Assembly (NCBI GenBank): GCA_964017045.1
Contig: OZ024796.1
Coordinates: forward strand, 22,591,510 to 22,655,509
Direction of reading: 5' to 3'
From: Omphiscola glabra
Lineage: Eukaryota > Mollusca > Gastropoda > Lymnaeidae
Length of the DNA stretch: 64,000 bases
Shown: positions 55,190 through 64,000 of the stretch, piece by piece
Layout of the letters: each line of letters begins with the position of its first letter
Numbering within the stretch: the stretch's first letter is position 1
Notes under the pieces: model-generated
The model's input: only the letters and a program-made list of their open reading frames with translations
What the model was told of the DNA's origin: nothing
Databases searched by the model: none
Program-made: the position numbers and the translations under genes

Positions 55190-55467
55190 TCCAAATAAGA
55201 TCCCTCGCTGAGCGAATCGGCTTACGTACGGCGTATTTCATCCTGCTCTGGTCGTAGTTGTGATGGAGCCGCAGGCCGTCCTGGTCGTGAGCTCTGTGGA
55301 GCTCGTCTTTGGCGTACACGCCACCTTTACGCTTCAGCTGCTGCTGGTGGTGGTGGGCGTGGTGGTGGGGGAGATGGTAGTGATGGTGAGACAAGCGGAA
55401 AAGGGGTTTGGTCGGCGTGGGCTCCGAATCTTCATCGTCACGCGTGGCGGCCTTGGCCTTGCCACGG
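55190..55467 (-). CDS. Patj/Mpdz: PATJ/MPDZ-like exon: His-rich linker before PDZ4
   Basis: The exon is 278 nt. The acceptor is CCCCTGTAG and the donor is GGA|GTAAGT, a strong match. It begins with one nucleotide that completes a codon and ends with one nucleotide (A), which joins the GT at the start of exon 50128 to make Ser. It encodes about 92 residues: an acidic stretch (RDDEDSEPTPTKP), a His/Gln-rich tract (HHHYHLPHHHAHHHQQQ), then a basic part ending RSARDLIW. No domain is recognised; in this family the position corresponds to the linker between PDZ3 and PDZ4. The evidence is the pair of good splice sites, the open frame and the phase match with the next exon. The frame stays open to 55568, so a more upstream start cannot be excluded. 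No further upstream exon was found up to 64000. Confidence 0.72.
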
Positions 55468-56680
55468 CTACAGGGGAGATGTAAACATCCGCACGCCACT
55501 ATGATCACGTGACAGTGGTCTTCCGGCGCTCTAAAACTAAGATGGCGGGTTATTGGTAGTGAGTTCAAACCACCACAAGGAGGAGGCAGATGACGTGGTC
55601 AACAGCGAATTTGTCGGCATGCTTAGAATTTCTTCTTCTTTCTTGGAGTTGCAAGAAACCAGGGATCAGTCGTTTAGTTAAATAATATCTACCACGAATT
55701 ATCGTAAATCTCCGCAACATAATATCTACCACGAATTATCGTAAATCTCCGAAACAGCCACATTCCTAATAAATCCAGATGAATAAGACGAGAAGAGTTC
55801 ATGCGTGGTGAACGTTTATCGCAATCTCATGTCTTGTGATAATCCAACTACCGACGAATCGCTATTAAGCAAGAATATAATCCACAATTAATTATACACA
55901 ATACCTGCACACAAATTACAAACAGCGTAAGTTATAGTTTCAAGGAAGTTCACTATAACAGCTATGCATTTTGACGTGATATTTATAGGTAACTATTTGC
56001 GTCTTTGACTTATGTAAGGCCTTGAAGTAAACACACACACCAGCAGCACAATCCTCAACTGTTGTCCCTCACCCTCACAAATCGAGTTCAAATTTTTTCC
56101 CCAAACAAACGAACAACTCAATAAAGGGTTCAACAAACACGCAAGCAAATGAACATTTAACATCATCCTACATATAAACAAACCCCACCCCCACACACAC
56201 TTTTACACGATATATTTACACACACATTCAACAACACAACATTGACGGCATATATACACACACAGCACACTGGAAACACTTGATTCAGACAACCTATTTA
56301 AACCCCCCATCCCCCACACACACTCACACATACACCACAGAAAAAAATTTAGATCCCATTACTCACACACACAAACACGAACATGGAGGTCAAAGAGAAA
56401 AGTTTACTAAACACGGGTAACTTCAATACCCGAGAGCTGAACCAGGGAACTAAGAGTCATGCGAAGACCAGATACCATCTACAAAATCTCGACAGCATTT
56501 AGGAATAACTCTGCAGACAGCAGGTGTGCTGCAATGAACAGAGATTCTATCGAGACAGCAAAATGTTGAAATAATCACATGAAATCTTATCTGAACATAA
56601 ATCTGCTATTCTATGAAATAAAACTGAAATTAATTAAAATATATTTAAAAAAGTGAAATACACGCGAACACGAATAAATG
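55468..56680 (-). other. Sequence upstream of the first recognised exon
   Basis: It includes a doublet around ATATCTACCACGAATTATCG at 55685-55750 and CA-rich stretches at 56170-56340. No further PDZ-gene exon was recognised here. Confidence 0.65.
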
Positions 56681-57485
56681 AACTTGTTGAACACACCCCA
56701 GAGGACCACAAGATTAAATGAACTTCTTGTACACACCCCCATGGGATCACAAGATTAAATGAACTTCTTGTACACACCCCCATCGGATCACAAGATTAAA
56801 TGAACTTCTTGTACACACCCCATGGGACCACAAGATTAAATGAACTTCTTGTACACACAACATGGGACCACAAGATTAAATGAACTTCTTGTACACACCA
56901 CATGGGACCACAAGATTAAATGAACTTCTTGTACACACAACATGGGACCACAAGATTAAATGAACTTCTTGTACACACCCCAGAGGACGACAAGATTAAA
57001 TGAACTTCTTGTACACACAACATGGGACCACAAGATTAAATGAACTTCTTGTACACACAACATGGGACCACAAGATTAAATGAACTTCTTGTACACACCC
57101 CAGAGGACGACAAGATTAAATGAACTTCTTGTACACACAACATGGGACCACAAGATTAAATGAACTTCTTGTACACACAACATGGGACCACAAGATTAAA
57201 TGAACTTCTTGTACACACAACATGGGACCACAAGATTAAATGAACTTCTTGTACACACAACATGGGACCACAAGATTAAATGAACTTCTTGTACACACAA
57301 CATGGGACCACAAGATTAAATGAACTTCTTGTACACACAACATGGGATGACAAGATTAAATGAACTTATTGTACACACCCCAGAGGACCACACGATTAAA
57401 TGAACTTCTTGTACACACCCCAGAGGACCACAATATTAAATGAACTTCTTGTATACATCCCATGGGACCACAAGATTAAATGAAC
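56680..57485. repeat. 40-bp minisatellite, 20 copies
   Basis: The unit contains GATTAAATGAACTTCTTGTA then CACACAACATGGGACCACAA. CCCCAGAGG, CCCCATGGG and ACAACATGGG variants are shuffled; the CCCCAGAGGACGAC type recurs every third unit near 56970-57110. Confidence 0.96.
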
Positions 57486-57530
57486 TAGACTCTAGCTTCT
57501 TACAGACATCATCAGCTCTAACTCTATTGC

Positions 57531-57985
57531 CTGTCTTTACAGTACACCCAACCCAGTGCTCGGACTTTACAGTACACCCAACCCAGTGCTCGGACTTTAC
57601 AGTACACCCAACCCAGTGCTCGGACTTTACAGTACACCCAACCCAGTGCTCGGACTTTACAGTACACCCAACCCAGTGCTCGGACTTTACAGTACACCCA
57701 ACCCAGTGCTCGGACTTTACAGTACACCCAACCCAGTGCTCGGACTTTACAGTACACCCAACCCAGTGCTCGGACTTTACAGTACACCCAACCCAGTGCT
57801 CGGACTTTACAGTACACCCAACCCAGTGCTCGGACTTTACAGTACACCCAACCCAGTGCTCGGACTTTACAGTACACCCAACCCAGTGCTCGGACTTTAC
57901 AGTACACCCAACCCAGTGCTCGGACTTTACAGTACACCCAACCCAGTGCTCGGACTTTACAGTACACCCAACCCAGTGCTCGGAC
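57531..57985. repeat. 30-bp array, 15 identical copies, containing a hAT terminus
   Basis: The unit contains TTTACAGTACACCCAACCCA then GTGCTCGGAC. All 15 copies are identical to the base. The last copy runs straight into the hAT MITE at 57974, whose first bases CAGTGCTCGGAC are part of the unit. Frames of 165 to 256 codons are open on both strands because the 30-bp unit lacks stops; I do not call a gene. Confidence 0.97.
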
Positions 57986-58165
57986 AACCCATTGGTCAAA
58001 AGAGCCAAAAAACAGCAGCAAGAACGTTTAAAAAAAATTTTGAGATCCAAATTTGTTTTCAAGAATCCGTCAAGAACCGCGCTTTTCGAAGTCAAAACCG
58101 ATTTGTGCCTGACTGGCCGTGCCGCACTCAGGTCGCTAAAGAGATCCGCGATTTTCCGACCTCTG
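57974..58165. mobile_element. hAT-type MITE related to 21269 copy
   Basis: It begins CAGTGCTCGGACAA and ends TTTTCCGACCTCTG, which are inverted ends related to CAGTGGTCGGCAA. Interior blocks (GGTCAAAAGAGCCAAAAAA, TTGTTTTCAAGAA, TCAAGAACC) match 21269-21398. No target duplication is visible, perhaps because the left flank has become a tandem array. Confidence 0.8.
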
Positions 58166-59560
58166 GTCTGGCCTCACCCATTGAAAACGCCGTTTCCGTA
58201 TCTACCTTAACAGAGTAAATCACCATTGTAGTTACAGCTTACATCTGAAGTTATCAAATAAAGCACTGTTAACAATTCACACATGAAGTACTGATGTAAC
58301 ACAGATCCAATATTATGAAAGACCTATGTAGCGCACTATTTAAATATCGCATTTGATATACCCTGGTTAAGTACTAAATAAAATCACCAAAAATAAGACA
58401 TACTCGTGTAAAGCACACTAATTACATTTGAAGTGCTCATGTAACGCACTAACTACAGATCACGTTTGAAGTACTGATGTAATGATTTTGTTACAGATCA
58501 CATAGGCAGAGCTGATGTACAATAAACTCATTTATTCTATTTTCTACCAAATCAAATCCAACACACACTAATTTCACGAAATGGTGTTTTTACCAAATCT
58601 AATCCAACACACACGAACGTAACGAAATGGTGTTTTTACCAAATCAAATCCAACACTCACTAACTTTACGAAATGGTGTTCTACCTATCAAATCCAGCAC
58701 TCACTAACCTCACGATATGGTGAGGGGCAGGACCAGTCAAACTATCGTATCAAGGTATTCAATAGCTGACACCGGCTCTAACCCTCCCTTGGCACAGGCG
58801 CACATTACGGTGCCACCAGGCGCGAGGAGAAAACGCGGGTAAAGATGATATATAAAAAAACCCGCTACTTTGGCCAGAAAATGAACAGCTGTTCCATTTA
58901 CCATGTCCACGTTCACATAAGCCGTGGGCCAGATATAGACATGGCCAGTTGGCATTGGTAGTGTAGCCGACCCAGAGCTAGAACTTAGTCATTGCTAACA
59001 AGCATATTTTGTACAAGAAGTAGAGGTCAGAATAATAAAAAAACGGAGTCATGCATCATAGATCGGAGTCAGGCACCAAATGGCCCGGAGTCAGTCGTCA
59101 TAGACTGGAGTCAGACATTATAGACTGGTGTCATATTATAGACCAGAGCCAGAGATGATAGACCGGCTTTACAAACTTTTCTTCATTTCCCGGAAAAGAG
59201 ATTTACAGTTATACTGACAAGGGAGTAAAAACTGGAAACCATGGCATGCTATACAATTTACACTCCCACCATATATAATTTACTATTCCACTTTATAGAA
59301 TTTACTTTTCCACCTCATAGAATTTACTATTCGATCATTTATAATTAAAAATTTACACTGTCACAATATAAAATGTACACTTCCGCCATATACAGTTTAC
59401 ACATCCCCCATAATCCACCAATTCGGCCACTACAGGCAAGTGTCTTGTCCAACACACACTTTGATTGGCGTCCAAACCATGTTGTTACAAATGACGTCAA
59501 TAGGTACCCTACTTTTTGAACTAAAACAGGCGTAACAAAGGTATTGACATCATACATATA
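58166..59560. other. AT-rich DNA with short repeats
   Basis: It contains a 48-bp repeat with about four copies at 58545-58720 (AATCCAACACACACTAA, ACGAAATGGTG), and irregular copies of ATAGACTGGAGTCAGA at 59040-59165. No gene is recognised. Confidence 0.6.
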
Positions 59561-59948
59561 TTTGCACATACATCTATACACGCGTTCACAGATCTTTACA
59601 CAGACATCTATACACGCGTTCACAGATCTTTACACAGACATCTATACTCACGTTCACAGATCTTTACACAGACATCTATACACACGTTCACAGATTTTTA
59701 CACAGACATCTACACACACGTTCACAGATCTTTACACAGACATCTATACACACGTTCACAGAGCTTTACACAGACATCTATACACACGTTCACAGATCTT
59801 TACACAGACATCTATACACACGTTCACAGATCTTTACACAGACATCTATACACACGTTCACAGATCTTTACACAGACATCTATACACACGTTCACAGATC
59901 TTTACACAGACATCTATACACACGTTCACAGATCTTTACACAGACATT
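59560..59948. repeat. 34-bp minisatellite, about 11 copies
   Basis: The unit contains TTTACACAGACATCTATACA then CACGTTCACAGATC. Left copies have ACGCG for ACACG. A long plus-strand frame is a by-product. Confidence 0.95.
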
Positions 59949-60039
59949 CACAAAAGATGTTCAAGTGTGGTAGCAGGTAAAACAGATGCGACACAGCAAC
60001 ACAACGGCTGGTGGTCGTTAAGGCAAGTCAAAGTATACA

Positions 60040-60378
60040 GTCAGCAACCAGGTGTACACAGGAAACAGCGGAAGTTAACTGGACAATCAATAACCAGTTG
60101 TACACAGGAAACATCGCAAGTTAACTGGACAATCAATAACCAGTTGTACACAGGAAACATCGGAAGTTAACTGGACAATCAATAACCAGTTCTACACAGG
60201 AAACATCGCAAGTTAACTGGACAATCAATAACCAGTTGTACACAGGAAACATCGCAAGGTAACTGGACAATCAATAACCAGTTGTACACAGGAAACATCG
60301 CAAGTTAATTGGACAATCAATAACCAGTTGTACACAGGAAACATCGCAATTTAACTGGACAATCAGCAACCAGTTGTA
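60040..60378. repeat. 45-bp minisatellite, about 7 copies
   Basis: The unit contains AACCAGTTGTACACAGGAAA then CATCGCAAGTTAACTGGACA. It ends in a decayed copy. Confidence 0.94.
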
Positions 60379-60738
60379 GACTGGACATTCTATTCCCCTA
60401 TAGGAACAATTAACGTGGCTGAGATTTCACTTGCTGGTTACACACGCTTGGGGTGGGTGACTAGGGGAGTATGGGCTGATTGCAACATTAGTAGATCCAG
60501 TTATTGGTGGGGAGTGGGGTAAGCATGTGATTATAACTTTACATTCTAAGTCTCCTCTCAGAGAAACGTCTGAGATTCAGCACAGCGTTCCTAGTCGAAA
60601 TTGTTCTCCACTTGCTAGTGTTTCCTGTTTGTGTCCATATTTACACCAGCGAACATTCCTGCTGTGATTAGTCCACACTTTAATTTAAGTTGTTCATCTG
60701 TTCAGTGTTACGCTCATCGCACGCAAATAGTCTTACAC

Positions 60739-60780
60739 CAGCGGTCCCCAAACTGCTTCTGTCACGGAACACTCCAGAAG
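60739..60780 (+). mobile_element. Single hAT-like terminus
   Basis: CAGCGGTCCCCAAACTGCTT resembles a hAT end. No matching inverted end was found in the following 300 bp. Confidence 0.4.
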
Positions 60781-60964
60781 ACATTAATTACCGAGACATT
60801 TAACTCATAAAGGTCTTGACCTCAGAAAACATTGTGTTTAAAACTAAGATGAGGAATTGCTCCCCTGAAAAGTAAAAAAAAGCGTAGCGTTCAATCTTTA
60901 TACGTTATGTTCAGTTCATGAACACAGTAGGTCCCCGGTGTTGGCCCTTATGTTTCATCTTCAC

Positions 60965-61270
60965 ACAATTTCTATACAGCTCCAGGAACAGTCACACCAT
61001 TTCTCCATAGTTCCAGGAACCATCACACAATTTCTCTACAGTTCCAGGAACAATAAGTCGCCATGCATGTCCTAGTTGACTATCTGGACGCTACTGACAG
61101 CGAATATCTGTACTCGTACGGCCTGGACGCAACGGACAGCGAATGTCTGTACTCGTACGGCCTGGACGCAATTGACAGCGAATATCTGTACTCGTACGGT
61201 CTGGAAGCAACTGACAGCGAATATCTGTACTCGTACGGTCTGGAAGCAACTGACAGCTAATATCTGTACT
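60965..61270. repeat. Two arrays (about 38 bp and 39 bp)
   Basis: 60965-61050 has about three copies around CAGTTCCAGGAACAATCACA. 61085-61270 has five copies of a 39-bp unit containing GACAGCGAATATCTGTACTC then GTACGGCCTGG. As 39 is divisible by 3, frames YSYGLDATDSEYL and others appear; no gene is supported. Confidence 0.9.
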
Positions 61271-61389
61271 CGTGCAGTTTTATTCAAACAAAAATCAGTT
61301 TTAAGATTAGCTCCTGAGGCAGTTGTGGAGCACAATCTGGAGCCCGCTGCCTTTCAATCACTAACAGTCAAGCCGAATGTGATATTTCT

Positions 61390-61860
61390 ATAGTTCATTC
61401 CAACAATCACTTTATCCATTGTACAAAAATCTCTTTATCCATTGTACAACAATCACTTTATCCATTGTACAAAAATCTCTTTATCCATTGTACAACAATC
61501 ACTTTATCCATTGTACAACAATCACTTTATCCATTGTACAACAATCACTTAATCCATTGTACAACAATCACTTTATCCATTGTACAACAATCAATTTATC
61601 CATTGTACAACAATCACTTTATCCATAGTACAACAATCACTTTATCCATTGTACAACAATCACTTTATCCGTTGTACAACAATCAATGTATCCATTGTAC
61701 AACAATCACTTTATCCATAGTACAACAATCACTTTATCCATTGTACAACAATCACTTTATCCGTTGTACAACAATCAATGTATCCATTGTACAACAATCA
61801 CTTTATCCATAGTACAACAATTACTTTATCCATTGTACAACAATTACTTTATCCATAGTC
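61390..61860. repeat. 23-bp minisatellite, about 20 copies
   Basis: The unit contains TTTATCCATTGTACAACAAT then CAC. A block of four or five units (with CATAG, CCGTTG and AATGTAT variants) is duplicated at about 61620-61700 and 61710-61810. Confidence 0.95.
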
Positions 61861-61957
61861 CAATTAGCGACACCAATCACATAATCGTTGTGTGATCTAA
61901 TAAAAGAATCAACTTCCATCTCTACGACACCAAACATAGATTTCACCTTCAGCACGT

Positions 61958-62148
61958 CATACGATCCAGCCATACGATCCAGCCATACGATCCATACGAT
62001 CCAGCCATACGATCCATACGATCCATACGATCCAGCCATACGATCCATACGATCCAGCCATACGATCCATACGATCCAGCCATACGATCCATACGATCCA
62101 GCCATACGATCCAGCCATACGATCCATACGATCCAGCCATACGACCTT
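61958..62148. repeat. Two-letter array of 13-bp and 9-bp units
   Basis: The units are CATACGATCCAGC (A) and CATACGATC (B). They occur in the order A A B A B B A B A B A B A A B A. Both are perfect in nearly every copy. Confidence 0.92.
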
Positions 62149-62820
62149 CAATACTTTCAACTGTAGTTAAAACTTCCTGTAATTAATTGCCCTTGCTTCT
62201 GAAAACAAAGGCGACTATCAATTGCTATAAAATAAAAAACGAAAGCGTTATAAAATGAAAACATCTATCGGTAGTTTTAAAGAAACAACACCAAAGGTAG
62301 TGAAACGAAACAACGTTAATGACTTATATTGAATGACGAGCCCTCCTTGGGGTGCGACGTTACTTAATTCTACAGGTAAGAACAGCCAAAACACAGGTGC
62401 ACCAACTAAGACAATAAACCAAGTTCCAGGGCTCGAATGTTTACTTCTGCCTTTTTGATCTTAAACAATTGTTTGAAATGATAACTTGTTTACGATAGCG
62501 GCAAGACTCAAGTGAACAATACTGTTGATGTGACGTGGCAACGAGTGTAAAAAATACTCGGAATTGTCAACAAGCAGACGGCAAAATAAACAAGAGAAGA
62601 CAATAACTACTGATAGGAAATAAAATAAGCTCTCTTGAAAACAAAACGGCTGACAGAACAGCTTAGCAAAGTCACAATAAGTCACGGAGTGAGCTGAGTC
62701 ATGTGTCAGCAAAGTCACACTAAGCCTTGCGATAATGCAACAAACGACGGTTAGGAAAACAACTGACAAAATCGTCTTCTGAGCAGCTGTAGTCAGACAG
62801 GGCGAGCTGTTCGGAGCACT
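62149..62820. other. Unique DNA, no gene recognised
   Basis: A minus-strand open frame (62461-62967) runs from the adjacent array into this stretch. It has no recognised domain. Confidence 0.5.
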
Positions 62821-63625
62821 CAAACTTGATGGACGGACATAACATGATGGACCGAAATTGTTGGATGGAAATAACATGATGGACCAAACGTGTAGGACGA
62901 ACATAACATAATGGACCAAACGTGTAGGACGAACATAAAAAATGGACCAAACGTGTTCGAAGGACATGACATGACTGATCGAACTTGTTGGACGATCATA
63001 ACATGATGGATCGAACTTGTTGGACGATCATAACATGATGGACCGAACTTGTTTGACGGCCATAACATGATGGACCGAAATTGTTGGACGATCATAACAT
63101 AATAATAATAATAATAAAGTTTATTTGAAAAATCACGCTTCATCCCCAAAGGCTCGAAGCGCGTTACAAAGTCAAATCTAGGAGATTGATTGATTGATTG
63201 GAGTACTTATATAGCGCTCATTCCATTAGCATGCTCACGGCGCTCCGCTGTTCGATGTTCGATAGGTCTCACTGCTGCCAGTTAGGCGCATGTGAACTCC
63301 ATCTCCCCATCTCCGGGTTTAAATTCAGAGTTGCCTTCTCTTAGATGGGTTGCCGTCCAAGGTTAACGAGTCCCATCCACCCGGGGTGCTGTCCAAGGTT
63401 AACGAGTCCCATCCACCCGGGGTGCCGTCCAAGGTTAACGAGTCCCATCCACCCGGGGTGCTGGTGGTGTTTTTTGCTTGACTGGGCTTTAGCGGGGATT
63501 GAACTCCTGACCATCAGCTTGAGATTTGCTCAGTTCAGACATGATGGACCGAACTTGTTGGACGATCATAACATGATGGACCGAACTTGTTGGACGATCA
63601 TAACATGATGGACCAAACTTGTTGG
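62820..63625. repeat. 32-bp minisatellite split by a SINE
   Basis: The unit contains GATGGACCGAACTTGTTGGA then CGATCATAACAT. It occupies 62820-63100 and 63540-63625. The block between them (63101-63539) is an inserted retroelement. The array word ACAT is found on both sides of the insertion. Confidence 0.93.
63101..63539 (-). mobile_element. tRNA-SINE inserted in the 32-bp array, with 36-bp triplication
   Basis: On the minus strand it has a tRNA-like head near 63480-63539 with B-box word GGAGTTCAATCCCC. The body is shared with 37203-37370 (GGATGGGACTCGTTAACC and the CTCTGAATT segment). Next comes a TATATAGCGC module and GATT repeats at 63183-63230, then an (AAT)n tract at 63101-63117. The body segment CCAAGGTTAACGAGTCCCAT occurs three times at a 36-bp spacing (63353, 63389, 63425); it is single at 37300. 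The exact border between SINE and the (AAT)n part is uncertain. Confidence 0.8.
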
Positions 63626-64000
63626 ACATGATGCTATGAGCCGAGTCTGTGTACAGCACACGATGGACCAGACGTGCTAACGACTATTTTTCTTAAAGGC
63701 ATAAAAACATATATTGTTGGTCGGTGTAACTATAGTATTCGAGACGGATTCCGACATACGACATTGCCAGATATTTACAAATTCGTTACACGTCGGCCAT
63801 AATTTTGATGTGAAACGTCTAGTCAAGTTTTTGAGACTCCTCCATGTATCACGGGTGATCTCAGCATTGGCGTGAACTAATTTGAGTGTCATGGCTTCCC
63901 AACAACAGATGTTATAACAATCATGGAGTCTTTCGTGTCAAGCGTCCTTCAGGAAGCGATTGAAAATTTTGACATGGGTTTTAAGTTGCCGCATTCAGAA
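63626..64000. other. Right edge of the window
   Basis: A minus-strand open frame of 71 codons (63677-63892) and a short plus-strand frame that runs off the end (from 63934, MESFVSSVLQEAIENFDMGF) are present. I recognise neither; the first has a transposon-like flavour but no diagnostic motif. Confidence 0.3.

Larger units (their letters stand above)
23424..55467 (-). other. Patj/Mpdz: Gene span: PATJ/MPDZ-like multi-PDZ scaffold, interior part
   Basis: This is the visible part of a multiple-PDZ scaffold gene. PATJ and MPDZ are known as Crumbs/tight-junction (or subapical) scaffolds that bind C-terminal peptides of partner proteins through many PDZ domains. Eleven exons were placed by homology plus splice sites: 55467-55190, 50128-50049, 49479-49306, 48419-48259, 47884-47662, 45496-45257, 43525-42692, 40784-40650, 25998-25876, 24164-23963 and 23625-23424. 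All ten junctions agree in phase and give 884 stop-free codons, which is strong internal support. All introns are GT-AG except one candidate GC-AG. The intron 40649-25999 is 14.65 kb and is filled with repeats. No start or stop codon is visible, so both ends are missing here. Whether the animal has one PATJ/MPDZ gene or two cannot be told from this window. Confidence 0.9.

Noticed and set aside
57440..58218. Open frames of 219-256 codons on both strands with FTVHPTQCSD or similar repeats
   Set aside because: They exist in several frames at once because a stop-free 30-bp unit is repeated 15 times. There are no codon bias, domain or splice signals.
62461..63149. Minus-strand frames of 109-168 codons
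   Set aside because: They run through the 32-bp array and into unique DNA without any recognisable domain.
63677..63892. 71-codon minus-strand frame, possibly from a transposon or gene
   Set aside because: The composition looks protein-like (SLKNLTRRFTSKLWPTCNE) but I could not name a family. Listed only as an unassigned frame; a profile search would decide.

Overview
This is eukaryotic nuclear DNA, about 60% A+T, with no bacterial operon structure. It is most likely from an animal, and I suggest a gastropod mollusc of the pond-snail type. That placement is an inference. It rests on a bilaterian cell-polarity gene with spliceosomal introns, on the mix of repeat families (tRNA-derived SINE, RTE-like, Helitron, pogo/Tigger and hAT pieces), and on four copies of a SPIN-like hAT element, a family reported from the snail Lymnaea as well as from many tetrapods.

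Only one protein-coding gene is supported. It lies on the minus strand and is an interior part of a multi-PDZ scaffold of the PATJ/MPDZ (MUPP1) family. Eleven exons between 55467 and 23424 join with matching intron phases into 2652 nt (884 codons) without a stop. In order they encode a His-rich linker, PDZ4, PDZ5, a long charged and proline-rich linker, and PDZ6, using the human MPDZ numbering as I remember it. The 5' exons (L27, PDZ1-3) are expected beyond 64000. I did not find the 3' exons (PDZ7 onward) below 23424.

The rest is intron or flanking DNA with a very high load of tandem repeats. About 70 separate minisatellite or microsatellite arrays can be read by eye, with units of 9 to 62 bp. 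The largest are at 2700-4315 (23 bp), 9345-10078 (47 bp), 17560-18835 (29 bp), 29470-30955 (56 bp), 48700-49255 (25 bp), 56680-57485 (40 bp) and 57531-57985 (30 bp, 15 identical copies). Nearly all long open frames in the window are by-products of these arrays.

Mobile-element remains are scattered between the arrays. They include SPIN-like copies at 7423, 41782, 50604 and 51792, other hAT-type MITEs at 21269, 27800, 29143 and 57974, and a decayed Tigger transposon at 46010-47110. There is also a Helitron 3' end at 53932-54198, a truncated non-LTR reverse transcriptase at 36690-37190, tRNA-SINEs at 37203 and 63310, fold-back elements at 11884 and 41086, and a TIR family at 22595 and 44380.

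The most interesting pattern is where some arrays begin. A 45-bp array at 23690-23963 consists of copies of the end of a PDZ exon together with its 5' splice site, giving six intact donors 45 bp apart. A second exon end of the same gene (47662) is duplicated in the same way. Other arrays contain or abut transposon termini or coding segments (57531, 44270, 46450, 54262, 63353). Local tandem amplification therefore seems to start repeatedly at functional boundaries.
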